Assembly (NCBI GenBank): GCA_016786585.1
Contig: JAEUUI010000024.1
Span: forward strand, 62,001-126,000
DNA: 64,000 nt
Source of the DNA: Cyclobacteriaceae bacterium
GTDB lineage: Bacteria; Bacteroidota; Bacteroidia; Cytophagales; Cyclobacteriaceae
Direction of reading: 5' to 3'
Shown here: piece by piece, positions 42,619 through 54,635 of the stretch
Layout of the letters: each line of letters starts with the position of its first letter
How positions within the stretch are numbered: the first letter of the stretch is position 1
Position numbers and translations under genes: made by a program
The notes under the pieces: generated by a model
Seen by the model: only the letters and a program-made list of their open reading frames with translations
What the model was told of the DNA's origin: nothing
Database searches by the model: none

Positions 42619-43695
42619 ATGTTCAAAACAAATTTTACACCAGGGCCTTCCCAGCTTTACGTGACAACCGAAGATCATGCACGCAAAGCTTTCAAGGAGT
42701 TAATTCCCTCCCTCTCACATCGTACAAAACAATTTGAAGATATTTCGCGCAACACAACCGATGGCTTACGCGCATTACTGAATATCCCTGCTAATTTCTC
42801 GATTGTCTTTACCGGCTCTGCAACCGAAATCTGGGAACGCATCATTCAAAACCTGACGGAAGAAACAAGTCACCATTTGGTGAATGGTGCTTTCTCCCAA
42901 AAGTTTTACGACACTGCGGTCCAGCTTAATCGGAAAGCAACCCTCACGAATGCTGAACCCGGAAAAGGATTCTCTGAAACAGTTGTTGTTCCGCAAACTG
43001 AATTAATTGCGCTTACTCATAACGAAACCAGTACGGGGGTTTCGCTTCCGCTGAATGTCATAGACAAGCTTCGCGATAGCCATGCGGATTCATTGATTGC
43101 TGTGGATGCTGTTTCATCACTACCCTATCCTAATTTCGATTTTACAAAGCTTGATTCGGTTTTCTTTTCTGTGCAGAAAGGTTTCGGACTTCCCGCAGGT
43201 CTCGGTGTTTGGATTGTGAACGACCGGTGTCTGGCGAAAGCTGAACAGTTGCTATCAAAGGGTATTTCAATCGGTTCGTACCACACGCTCCCATCGCTTG
43301 TATCGATGGCGAAAAAGAATCAGACTCCGGAAACACCCAACGTGCTTGGCATCTACCTGCTGGCGGGTGTAGTGGACGATATGAATCGCAGAAGTATTCA
43401 AACGATCCGCAGAGAAACCGAATACAAAGCTGCAATCCTATACCAGGCATTGGACAAACATCCTCTCATCAACGCATTTGTTAAAAATCCGGCCGACCGG
43501 TCGAAGACTGTTATTGTTGCCGATTGCGGAGCGCATACCGAAGCACTGACCGATCACCTGATGAAGAAAGGTATGCTGCCGGGTGATGGTTACGGATCTC
43601 AAAAGAAGAGCCAGCTCCGGTTCGCCAACTTCCCGGCACATTCGAAAGAACAATACGAGCTTTTGGTAGATTCAATTACAGAATTCAATATTTAA
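42619..43695 (+). CDS. serC: Phosphoserine aminotransferase (class V)
   Basis: 358 residues. The N-terminal FTPGPSQL pattern, FTGSATEIWE, the HNETSTG segment, AVDAVSSLPYP and the PLP lysine K187 in FSVQKGFGLPAG match SerC. The C-terminal part has IVADCGAHTEAL and the closing KSQLRFANFPAH. It converts 3-phosphohydroxypyruvate to phosphoserine. It directly follows the SerB-SerA fusion, so the whole serine route lies in two neighbouring genes. It is shorter than, and diverged from, E. coli SerC; other class V aminotransferases are the alternative. Confidence 0.87.
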   Translation: MFKTNFTPGPSQLYVTTEDHARKAFKELIPSLSHRTKQFEDISRNTTDGLRALLNIPANFSIVFTGSATEIWERIIQNLTEETSHHLVNGAFSQKFYDTAVQLNRKATLTNAEPGKGFSETVVVPQTELIALTHNETSTGVSLPLNVIDKLRDSHADSLIAVDAVSSLPYPNFDFTKLDSVFFSVQKGFGLPAGLGVWIVNDRCLAKAEQLLSKGISIGSYHTLPSLVSMAKKNQTPETPNVLGIYLLAGVVDDMNRRSIQTIRRETEYKAAILYQALDKHPLINAFVKNPADRSKTVIVADCGAHTEALTDHLMKKGMLPGDGYGSQKKSQLRFANFPAHSKEQYELLVDSITEFNI

Positions 43696-43702
43696 CATTC
43701 AT

Positions 43703-43734
43703 GGTTTGAAATTTTGAACATTAAATTTTAAACC
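43703..43734 (+). terminator. AT-rich hairpin downstream of serC
   Basis: A 12-bp arm GGTTTGAAATTT pairs with AAATTTTAAACC (one G-U pair) over an 8-base loop, 8 bases after the serC stop. There is no T-tract after it, so termination is uncertain. It separates serC from the ECF module. Confidence 0.4.
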
Positions 43735-43778
43735 TTCAACCAACGGATTTGTCTAACTTACGTTTATAACCCGAACGC

Positions 43779-44327
43779 TTGGAGGACAAAGAGCTTTTAG
43801 CGAAGATCAAAAATCCGGATACCCGGAATTATGGCTTTAACATGCTCGTGCGGACCTATCAGCAACGGGTGTATTGGCACGTGCGTAAAATGGTAATCGA
43901 CCATGACGATGCCGATGATCTTACCCAGGAAGTGTTCATCAAAATCCACCGCTACATCGACACCTTTCGGGAGGATTCACAGCTTTTCACCTGGATTTAC
44001 CGGATCGCCACCAACGAATGCCTTACCTTTCTGGACAAGAAGAAAAGAAGGTTCTTCTTGCCGATTGGAGATGTGGAAGGTGAACTGAACAGCAAGCTCG
44101 ATTCGTCAAGCCATGTTTCGGGCGATGAAATCCAGAAAAAACTTCAAAAAGCGCTGCTAAAACTACCTGATAAACAGCGGATTGTATTCAATATGAAGTA
44201 TTTTGAAGACCTTCAATACGAGCAAATCGCGGAGATTACCGGAACAAGTGTTGGAGCGCTTAAAGCGAGCTATCACCATGCCGTTAAAAAAATTGAGGAA
44301 TATTTAACCCAGGAGATTAAACTTTAG
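43779..44327 (+). CDS. ECF-type RNA polymerase sigma factor (TTG start)
   Basis: 182 residues. Region 2: TRNYGFNMLVRTYQQRVYWHVRKMV and DDADDLTQEVFIKIHRYI with FTWIYRIATNECLTFLDKK. Region 4: LPDKQRIVFNMKYFEDLQYEQIAEITGTSVGALKASYHHAVKKIE. The start is TTG at 43779 (LEDKELLAKIK); an in-frame TAA occurs four codons upstream and no ATG lies earlier, so the non-standard start is forced. This is a common Bacteroidota ECF type. The anti-sigma-like gene follows after 27 bases. Confidence 0.92.
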   Translation: MEDKELLAKIKNPDTRNYGFNMLVRTYQQRVYWHVRKMVIDHDDADDLTQEVFIKIHRYIDTFREDSQLFTWIYRIATNECLTFLDKKKRRFFLPIGDVEGELNSKLDSSSHVSGDEIQKKLQKALLKLPDKQRIVFNMKYFEDLQYEQIAEITGTSVGALKASYHHAVKKIEEYLTQEIKL

Positions 44328-44354
44328 AGGCTTTTACCCGTCAAAGCAGCGAAA

Positions 44355-44756
44355 ATGAAAAGATTAGAAGATATACCAAAAAACAATCCGTTCAGCGTTC
44401 CGGATGGCTACTTCGAAAAGTTGCCGGGCGTTATCCAGGCGCGGATTGAGGCTGGTAAAATTAGAAAACCGGTTCCTTACGTGCGGTATGCCCTTCAGTA
44501 TGCGATGCCTGTTGTGGCACTGATAATCGTAGCGGTCATTTATCTCGTGCCAAAGTCGGGCGAAAATAACTATGATGATATCCTCTCTTCCGTGAGTACA
44601 GAACAGCTCGCGGCATATCTGGCCGACAGTGACCTCACCACCGATGAAATTGTCGATGCCGGAGCATTGGACGAAGAAAGTGCTGAAGCCATAGAGGCTG
44701 AAGTGTTTAATAACATTGATTTAAACGATATAAACGAACTCGATTTAGAGTTGTAA
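44355..44756 (+). CDS. Anti-sigma-factor-like single-span membrane protein
   Basis: 133 residues. A short N-terminal cytoplasmic part (EDIPKNNPFSVPDGYFEKLPGVIQARI) is followed by one TM helix (about 50-67: MPVVALIIVAVIYLV) and a strongly acidic extracytoplasmic tail. The NPFxVPxGYFexLP pattern is, in my reading, typical of Bacteroidota membrane proteins encoded just after ECF sigma genes. It probably holds the sigma factor at the membrane. It is followed 11 bases later by the Spy-like gene. Confidence 0.75.
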   Translation: MKRLEDIPKNNPFSVPDGYFEKLPGVIQARIEAGKIRKPVPYVRYALQYAMPVVALIIVAVIYLVPKSGENNYDDILSSVSTEQLAAYLADSDLTTDEIVDAGALDEESAEAIEAEVFNNIDLNDINELDLEL

Positions 44757-44767
44757 CTTTTACGATC

Positions 44768-45274
44768 ATGAAAAGCATCATTACCCTCCTGCTCGGTTTT
44801 GTGTTCGTGGCGTCAGCGATGGCGCAGGATGTTGACGAACAAGTGAAAGACCCCAAGGCTCAGGAAAAAATCCGTGCAGCACGTATCGCATACATTACCG
44901 AAAAACTTGGCCTTACCCCTGCCGAAGCGGAGAAATTCTGGCCTATCTATAACGAGTTCGATCAGAAGCGCAGAGAGCTCAGGCTTCAGAACAAAGATTT
45001 GCGGAGAAACCCGGATCCGAATAAGTCGCAGGAAGAGATCGAAAAGGCAGCCATCACCCAGCAACATCAATTCCGTCAGAAAGAACTCGATCTGGAAAAG
45101 GACTATTCCGGCCGGTTACTGAACGTTATCTCCGCTAAAAAAGTAATGGCGTTACCCAGAACTGAAAAAGATTTCAGAGATTTACTCCTTAGAAGAATGC
45201 AGCAGCAGCAATCAATTCGCGAGCAGCGGCAGATTCAGCGCGATCGTAAAGATCAGCGGCCGAAGAATAACTAA
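44768..45274 (+). CDS. Spy/CpxP-like periplasmic protein of the ECF module
   Basis: 168 residues. Signal peptide about 1-19 (ASAMAQ). The helical body has KIRAARIAYITEKLGLTPAEAEKFWPIYNEFDQKRRELR, which carries the LTxxEAexFWPiY pattern of Bacteroidota Spy/CpxP-like sensors. The C-terminus is Gln/Arg-rich and very basic. Members bind unfolded or metal-exposed proteins in the periplasm. Sitting behind sigma and anti-sigma genes suggests it senses envelope stress for this module, which is inference. Confidence 0.78.
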   Translation: MKSIITLLLGFVFVASAMAQDVDEQVKDPKAQEKIRAARIAYITEKLGLTPAEAEKFWPIYNEFDQKRRELRLQNKDLRRNPDPNKSQEEIEKAAITQQHQFRQKELDLEKDYSGRLLNVISAKKVMALPRTEKDFRDLLLRRMQQQQSIREQRQIQRDRKDQRPKNN

Positions 45275-45290
45275 GGTGACATGACTCTAC

Positions 45291-46205
45291 ATGCCGGAAA
45301 TTAGACGATGGGTTCTCATCGGAATACTCATAGCGTCCGTGTGCCAGTTACAGGCGCAGGACGCTGATTCATTATCGGCAGTTTCCAAAAATCCGGTTTT
45401 ATCTTTTGCTGATTCACTCGACATTTTTAATCTGATCGACAGCTTGCTGACTGTTGAACAGCTCGAAGACAACTCGCAACTCGCTATCCGGGTGGGATAC
45501 AACAGCAACGTGCTGTCGGCAGGGCGAACGCTTGGTATCGAGCAATTCGGGTTAATGCCATCCTTGTCGTTTTATCATAAGTCGGGCTTTTATGCCGATG
45601 CTACAGGGTTCTGGAGTAAAGACTTTCAACCCAAATATTATCTCACGGTTTTGTCCGGGGGATACATGCATACATTCTCAAAATATTTTTCCATTACCGG
45701 GAATTACGACCGGTATTTCTACAACTCAGATATTCCTGACCAGGCAATCGATTTCAAAAACACGATCAGCATAACCCCTTATTTTGACTACAAACTGTTG
45801 ACAGCGCGTATCGACTACTCGTTTTATTTCGGCAATCAAACCGCACACCGCTTCATGCCTTCGGTCGGCCTTAACCTGGTCAAGCGAAATTTCCTGAAGA
45901 TTGAGCGAATCCGCTTCCTTCCGTCTGCCTTCATGCTGTTTGGAAATGCCATCTCCACCGAAGTTGAAACCAATCCCGTTACCGGCGAATTATCAATCGT
46001 AGAGAATACGGTATTTGGCATCATGAACTATGCATTCTCATTTCCGCTATACATCAACCACAAAAACTGGAGCTTATCGGTAGCCTACACCTACAATATC
46101 CCCGAAAAACTCAGCAATGAAATTTATGTGCCGCCGAAAGCCGGATATATCTCTGCAAGCCTTACATACTACATCAATTTACGGTCGAATAAATTGTCTT
46201 TGTAA
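45291..46205 (+). CDS. Hypothetical outer-membrane beta-barrel-like protein
   Basis: 304 residues. Signal peptide about 1-23 (CQLQAQ). From about residue 60 the sequence alternates in strand style with many aromatic ends (LAIRVGYNSNVLSAGRT, FSITGNYDRYFYN, WSLSVAYTYNIPE) and closes with SLTYYINLRSNKLSL, consistent with an outer-membrane barrel. No family recognised. It begins 16 bases after the Spy-like gene, so it is probably the fourth gene of the ECF module. Confidence 0.72.
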   Translation: MPEIRRWVLIGILIASVCQLQAQDADSLSAVSKNPVLSFADSLDIFNLIDSLLTVEQLEDNSQLAIRVGYNSNVLSAGRTLGIEQFGLMPSLSFYHKSGFYADATGFWSKDFQPKYYLTVLSGGYMHTFSKYFSITGNYDRYFYNSDIPDQAIDFKNTISITPYFDYKLLTARIDYSFYFGNQTAHRFMPSVGLNLVKRNFLKIERIRFLPSAFMLFGNAISTEVETNPVTGELSIVENTVFGIMNYAFSFPLYINHKNWSLSVAYTYNIPEKLSNEIYVPPKAGYISASLTYYINLRSNKLSL

Positions 46206-46251
46206 ATCGGCCTCCATTAGATATTTTACCTCCCAATTAAACATACACTGC

Positions 46252-48120
46252 ATGCTACGATCAAGCCTCACGTTATTACTTTTTGTTGCCGCATTGAACA
46301 TTTCCAGCGCACAGGATTATCGCTGGCAACAACGCGTAGAATACGCCATCGAAGCCAAACTTGATGTAAGCACCCACAAAGTTACCGGTACCGAAAAACT
46401 GGTTTACTTCAACAATTCAAAAGATACCCTCACGAAAGTTTATTACCACTTATACTGGAATGCATTTCAACCGGGAAGCATGATGGACGTTCGCTCCAGA
46501 AGCCTTCCCGATCCGGACGGCCGCGTACGGGACCGGATTTCCAAGCTCAGCGAAAGCGAGATCGGCTATCAAAAGATTATAAGTCTGAAACAAGATGGCA
46601 AGGACGTTACGACCCACGTTGACGGAACGATTCTGGAAGTAACGTTGAAGAAGCCTTTGTTACCAAACACGAAAACAGTATTCGATATGAAGTTTGAATC
46701 GCAGGTTCCGGTTCAAATCAGAAGATCAGGAAGAAATAACCGGGAGGGCATTGCGTATACGATGACACAATGGTACCCGAAGCTGGCGGAATACGATTTC
46801 CAGGGCTGGCATATTAACCAATACGTTGCACGCGAATTCCATGGCGTGTGGGGTGACTTTGATGTTAAGCTCACGCTTGATCCGAAATTTGTCGTTGCCG
46901 GAACCGGTAAACTACAGAACGCTGAAAAAATCGGGTACGGATATGAGAAAACCGGAACCAAGGTTGAGCGTGCAAACGGAGATTTAACCTGGCACTTCAA
47001 AGCAAAAGATGTAATTGATTTTGCATGGGCTGCCGATCCTGACTACAAGCACGACATTGTTCAGGTTCCTGACGGTCCAACCATTCATTTATTCTATCAG
47101 CCTGGCGACAAGACCAACGAGGCTTGGAAAAATCTTTCCGGAGAATCTGTAAAGCATTTCCAGTTTATGAATAAGTACTACGGCAAGTATCCGTACGACA
47201 CGTATTCAATCATTCAGGGTGGCGATGGCGGAATGGAATATCCTATGTGTACGATGATCATTGGTGAGCGTCCGGGGCTTGCGGGATTGATGGCGCACGA
47301 AGCCGCACACAGTTGGTTCCAGGCTGTACTGGCATCAAACGAATCCCTTTATGCATGGTTTGACGAAGGCTTTACAGACTATTCAAGCGCAGAATCTGAA
47401 GCAAGTATGTTCGGTAAATCGATTGCAGATGCACACCGCAGCAGCTACGATGCATACTTCAGTCTTGTGAAAAGCGGATTACAAGAACCAATGAGTACGT
47501 TATCCGATCACTTCAGTACGAACCGTGCATATGGTATCTCCGCGTATTCGATGGGTGCCCTGTATTTGCACCAGCTTCGCTACATCATCGGAGAAGATAA
47601 TTTTTATAAAGGCATGCAACGTTACTTCAATACGTGGAAGATGCGCCATCCGGAACCGAACGACTTTTTGCGCGTAATGGAAAAAACTTCCGGCCTGCAA
47701 TTGAAGTGGTTTGCGAATTATTGGCTGTATCAAACCAAGCGCATCGACTACGGCGTTAAATCTGTAGTAGAAGAAGGCGGAGCAACGAATGTGACCCTTG
47801 AACGAATCGGTCAATTGCCAATGCCTATCGATTTGGTGGTAACGTATAAGGACGGCAAAAAAGAGTTGTTCTACATTCCACTGAACGAAACATTCGGCAG
47901 CAAGCCGGTGGAAGATAAAACAATGGCCCGCACGGATTTGAACGAATGGTACTGGACAAGCCCCACCTATTCATTCAAGATCAGCAAGCCATTATCCGAG
48001 ATCGCATTGATCGAGATCGATCCGCAAAATCGCATGGCCGATATCGTGAAAGACAACAATAAATTTGATCCGGCTGCACAAAATTTAAAGCCTGCTGACC
48101 CGGCACAGCCTAAAAATTAA
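46252..48120 (+). CDS. M1 family metallopeptidase (aminopeptidase-like), exported
   Basis: 622 residues from ATG 46252; the frame upstream overlaps the barrel gene and is not protein-like. Signal peptide about 1-20 (ISSAQ). M1 catalytic parts: GGMEYP (327-331 region), zinc motif HEAAH (H349, E350, H353) and third ligand E372 in WFDEGF. The usual M1 beta saddle domain lies before. It removes N-terminal residues from peptides, probably in the periplasm or outside. The stop lies inside a TTAACGTT / AACGTTAA inverted repeat (48117-48140). Confidence 0.93.
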   Translation: MLRSSLTLLLFVAALNISSAQDYRWQQRVEYAIEAKLDVSTHKVTGTEKLVYFNNSKDTLTKVYYHLYWNAFQPGSMMDVRSRSLPDPDGRVRDRISKLSESEIGYQKIISLKQDGKDVTTHVDGTILEVTLKKPLLPNTKTVFDMKFESQVPVQIRRSGRNNREGIAYTMTQWYPKLAEYDFQGWHINQYVAREFHGVWGDFDVKLTLDPKFVVAGTGKLQNAEKIGYGYEKTGTKVERANGDLTWHFKAKDVIDFAWAADPDYKHDIVQVPDGPTIHLFYQPGDKTNEAWKNLSGESVKHFQFMNKYYGKYPYDTYSIIQGGDGGMEYPMCTMIIGERPGLAGLMAHEAAHSWFQAVLASNESLYAWFDEGFTDYSSAESEASMFGKSIADAHRSSYDAYFSLVKSGLQEPMSTLSDHFSTNRAYGISAYSMGALYLHQLRYIIGEDNFYKGMQRYFNTWKMRHPEPNDFLRVMEKTSGLQLKWFANYWLYQTKRIDYGVKSVVEEGGATNVTLERIGQLPMPIDLVVTYKDGKKELFYIPLNETFGSKPVEDKTMARTDLNEWYWTSPTYSFKISKPLSEIALIEIDPQNRMADIVKDNNKFDPAAQNLKPADPAQPKN

Positions 48121-48132
48121 CGTTAACTTTAA

Positions 48133-50172
<2,040 letters not shown>

Positions 50173-50174
50173 CT

Positions 50175-50681
50175 ATGAAGCTTAGCTTTTTAAAAACACG
50201 CACGGCCAACCAGGTTAAGAAGAACAAATCCGTTCGAAAGAGTACCGACTATAAAAAAGCGGAAACGATCGGCATTTTATTCAGCGTAGAAGACCGCAGG
50301 AAGCACGATGAAGTGAAAGACTTTGTTCAGAAACTTCAGCAGGATGGTAAGAAGGTTCAGGTACTCGAATTCCTTCCTGAGAAAAAAGAGAATTACGAAT
50401 TCATGTTTGATTTCTTCACCTTAAAAGACATCTCCTTTTGGGGTAAGATCGAATCATCAAAAACATTAAAGTTCTCCGATACGCCGTTTGATTATCTGTT
50501 CTGTCTGGATACCAAGCTTAACCCCATGGTTTCGTATGTGCTGGCCCGCAGCAAATCGAAGTGCCGGGTAGGTAAATATTTTGAAGATGCCAAGTCGTTG
50601 TTTGAGTTTATGATCGACAGCAATGGAAGCACAAAAGGCCTGATTGACGGCATGTACAAATACACACAACAACTAAACTGA
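50175..50681 (+). CDS. DUF6913 family protein
   Basis: 168 residues, cytoplasmic, very Lys-rich. I recognise DUF6913 features: an N-terminal basic segment, TIGILFSVEDRRKHDEVKDFV, DFFTLKDISFWGK, FDYLFCLDTKLNPMVSYVLARSKSKCRVG, and a C-terminal FMIDS. The fold seems related to glycosyltransferase GT-B or receiver-like alpha/beta proteins, without a known activity. Two bases separate it from ligA and two from dapA, so the three are surely co-transcribed. Its link to dapA is a known Bacteroidota arrangement from memory, not verified. Confidence 0.78.
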   Translation: MKLSFLKTRTANQVKKNKSVRKSTDYKKAETIGILFSVEDRRKHDEVKDFVQKLQQDGKKVQVLEFLPEKKENYEFMFDFFTLKDISFWGKIESSKTLKFSDTPFDYLFCLDTKLNPMVSYVLARSKSKCRVGKYFEDAKSLFEFMIDSNGSTKGLIDGMYKYTQQLN

Positions 50682-50683
50682 TT

Positions 50684-51556
50684 ATGAAAAAATTCTTCGG
50701 CACAGGCGTAGCATTAATTACCCCCTTCACATCCACCGGAAGTGTGGATTACAAGGCGCTGAAGAAGGTATTACAGCATACAGCCAAGGGTGTAGATTAT
50801 TATGTGGTGATGGGTACAACGGGCGAATCCGCAACGCTGAGCAGCCAGGAGAAAAAAGTTGTACTCCGGTTTGTGATTGAGAACAATCCAAAGAGGCTCC
50901 CGATTGTGTATGGCATTGGCGGAAACAATACAAAAGAGATTGTCGAGAACATTAAATCAACAAACTTTGAAGGTGTTGATGCATTGCTTTCGGTTAGTCC
51001 GTATTACAACAAACCATCGCAGGAAGGAATTTATCAGCATTTTAAAGCTGTCGCAGATGCCAGTCCGGTACCGGTGATGTTATACAACGTTCCCGGAAGA
51101 ACTGCTTCGAACATTTCAGCAGAAACAACCCTTCGCCTCGCAGCACACAAAAATATTTTCGCTATCAAGGAAGCATCCGGCAATATTGAACAGTGCATGA
51201 AGATCGCGAAAGCGATGCCGAAAGATTTTCTATTGATTTCGGGCGATGACTTGTTGACTGTTCCGTTGTACAGCATTGGAGCAAAGGGCGTGATCTCGGT
51301 ATTGGCTAACGCCTACCCTGTTGTATTCCAGAAGATGAAAGAGTTTTCATTCGCGGGCGACTTCGCGAAGGCCTCTCGCGAGCAATTCAAGATACTGGAA
51401 ATCAACGGCCCGATGTATGAAGAAGGTAATCCGGTTGGCGTAAAACAAGTTATGGCCGACATGGGCCTATGCTCAAACAACGTGCGGTTGCCATTGGTGC
51501 CCGCTTCTGATGGCTTGACGCGGAAGATTCAGTCTGCTTCAAAATTTGTAAAATGA
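50684..51556 (+). CDS. dapA: 4-hydroxy-tetrahydrodipicolinate synthase
   Basis: 290 residues, normal length. The Schiff-base lysine K162 in FAIKEASGN, Tyr in YNVPGRT (about Y134), GTTGESATLS and GGNNTKEI are the DapA signatures. It condenses pyruvate with aspartate semialdehyde, the first committed step to diaminopimelate and lysine, needed for peptidoglycan. Third gene of the ligA cluster. Confidence 0.97.
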   Translation: MKKFFGTGVALITPFTSTGSVDYKALKKVLQHTAKGVDYYVVMGTTGESATLSSQEKKVVLRFVIENNPKRLPIVYGIGGNNTKEIVENIKSTNFEGVDALLSVSPYYNKPSQEGIYQHFKAVADASPVPVMLYNVPGRTASNISAETTLRLAAHKNIFAIKEASGNIEQCMKIAKAMPKDFLLISGDDLLTVPLYSIGAKGVISVLANAYPVVFQKMKEFSFAGDFAKASREQFKILEINGPMYEEGNPVGVKQVMADMGLCSNNVRLPLVPASDGLTRKIQSASKFVK

Positions 51557-51582
51557 AACGCAAGGAATGAGTGCGGACTGTG

Positions 51583-52299
51583 TCAGGCCGCTTTCGAAAT
51601 ATGCTTCACGAACAAACGCTTCGCTACCGGCATTAAGGTTTCCGTAAACGGAAACTTCATCTTCGATAAAATCAAATACGTAGCCGGGTTCGGCAACTCG
51701 CGATACCGCTTCACCAGTTCCAGCTTGATGTTCTCATACGTATTGCTGAAGGTAGTGGGTATGCGTTCGATGAACTCGGTATTCAAACTGCGCAGTTGCT
51801 CATGGCTTTGTTCGAAAATACTCATCTGGTACCGGTATACATTGGTTTCCGTTTCCGGAGGCTGCGTTACAAACATATAGCCTTCACGGGCATAGAGAGG
51901 CGTCACCCCTACCGGGGCGATCTCACATTGTGATTCCACGAGTTCATAAAGTTCAGAACCTTCCTGCAACGAGCCTTTGATCTGCGGGATCGCAAACTCA
52001 ACAATGCTCTCAATCTCGCGCATGATCTTGTCGTCTTCCACAATCTTCTTGTACGACAGCTCTAGCTTAGTTGAGTCTTCCAGTGAAATCTCTTTGGGGA
52101 ATGAATCCCGAATCAGCGCTTGATTCGCTTTCACGGCCAGTAAATTCCGGTAGTGCGACACCAGGTCGCCCAGAAACGGGTAAAGCTCAACCCTCCCAAA
52201 CGAAGTCTTTACCGTTTTCAGGTAGGCCAGCAAAACATACTTCTTATATTCGAAATCGATGAGGCCCTGGGTGAGCCAGTCTTTCTGAAGTTGATCCAT
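51583..52299 (-). CDS. Conserved-looking hypothetical protein
   Basis: 238 residues from ATG 52299 (DQLQKDWLTQGLIDFEYKKY); the longer frame to 52476 runs through the groES upstream dyads and is not protein-like. All-helical N-terminal half (LLAYLKTVKTSFGRVELYPFLGDLVSHYRNLLA broken by loops), mixed C-terminal half with VYRYQMSIFEQSHEQLRSLNTEF. No signal peptide or membrane span. No family recognised. It is convergent with dapA and divergent from groES across 281 bases. Confidence 0.7.
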   Translation of the reverse strand: MDQLQKDWLTQGLIDFEYKKYVLLAYLKTVKTSFGRVELYPFLGDLVSHYRNLLAVKANQALIRDSFPKEISLEDSTKLELSYKKIVEDDKIMREIESIVEFAIPQIKGSLQEGSELYELVESQCEIAPVGVTPLYAREGYMFVTQPPETETNVYRYQMSIFEQSHEQLRSLNTEFIERIPTTFSNTYENIKLELVKRYRELPNPATYLILSKMKFPFTETLMPVAKRLFVKHISKAA

Positions 52300-52395
52300 A
52301 CGCCACGCAGACAGTTTTACTAAGATACAAACGGCCGGTTTGGCTGTCAAGATGCCAAGCGTGTTTCCATCAACGGTTTGACACATCTGACAGGC

Positions 52396-52441
52396 GCTGA
52401 AGGCATGCCTCAGCATCCTGACAGTTTGGCCTTTCGAAAGG
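52396..52441. promoter_or_regulatory. Cluster of palindromes in the groES upstream region
   Basis: A near-perfect 19-base palindrome GCTGAAGGCATGCCTCAGC (52396-52414) and a perfect 12-base palindrome CCTTTCGAAAGG (52430-52441) stand side by side. CTGACAG occurs between them and TGACAGG just before. They lie in the divergent gap, about 140-185 bases before groES. They look like protein-binding operators, but no known heat-shock operator such as CIRCE is matched. Confidence 0.4.
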
Positions 52442-52515
52442 TTACCAACCGAACAATTAGCCGAAAAAACTGCCATTTTCTGCCAAAAATATCCTTACTT
52501 CGCGCTCCCTTATGC

Positions 52516-52534
52516 TTGGCACAAAAAGTGTCAA
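52516..52534 (+). promoter_or_regulatory. TTGGCAC-N5-GTGTCAA dyad upstream of groES
   Basis: Inverted repeat with one mismatch, 47 bases before the groES ATG. Placement suits an operator or an upstream promoter element. A TAATTTTT -7-like stretch follows at 52550-52557. TGGCAC resembles a sigma-54 -24 box, but the needed -12 GC element is missing. Confidence 0.4.
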
Positions 52535-52580
52535 ACGAGGCTCGAAACCTAATTTTTAAACTCATAAACATCCATTTTAT

Positions 52581-52859
52581 ATGGCAAAAATCAATTTCAA
52601 ACCAAACGAAGACAGAGTGTTGGTGCAGCCTGCACCCGCGGAAGAAAAAACCTCTTCCGGAATTATTATCCCTGACACTGCAAAGGAGAAGCCTCAAAAG
52701 GGAAAAGTAATCGCTGTTGGCGATGGCCTTGAAGACAAGCCGGTGACCGTAAAAGTTGGCGACAACGTGCTTTACGGAAAGTACTCCGGAACGGAAATTT
52801 CGATCGATGGCAAAGACTATCTGATCATGCGTAACTCCGACATCTTTGGAACAATCTAA
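52581..52859 (+). CDS. groES: Co-chaperonin GroES
   Basis: 92 residues, normal length. [37 protein letters not shown] and the C-terminal [13 protein letters not shown] are diagnostic, and the mobile loop ([10 protein letters not shown]) is intact. It caps the GroEL ring. It is followed by groEL after 28 bases. The upstream region contains several dyads (52396-52534), probably heat-shock control. Confidence 0.98.
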   Translation: MAKINFKPNEDRVLVQPAPAEEKTSSGIIIPDTAKEKPQKGKVIAVGDGLEDKPVTVKVGDNVLYGKYSGTEISIDGKDYLIMRNSDIFGTI

Positions 52860-52875
52860 TTCTCGAACGATTTAA

Positions 52876-54516
<1,641 letters not shown>

Positions 54517-54544
54517 TTCCGAGTAATAATTAAATAAAGTTGGG

Positions 54545-54579
54545 AAATCCTGGCGGCAACGTCAGGATTTTTCTTTTTT
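54545..54579 (+). terminator. Intrinsic terminator after groEL
   Basis: Stem AAATCCTG / CAGGATTT (54545-54552 with 54563-54570), 10-base loop, followed by a TTC-TTTTTT run. It ends the groES-groEL transcript. Confidence 0.85.
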
Positions 54580-54635
54580 GCGCGATTCCTAAAATCAGGG
54601 CTTTTCTATACTTTAGCATAACTTAATTCAGCCTC

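Noticed and set aside
52516-52534. Sigma-54 promoter (TGGCAC) before groES
   Set aside because: The needed GC at the -12 position is absent at the correct spacing.
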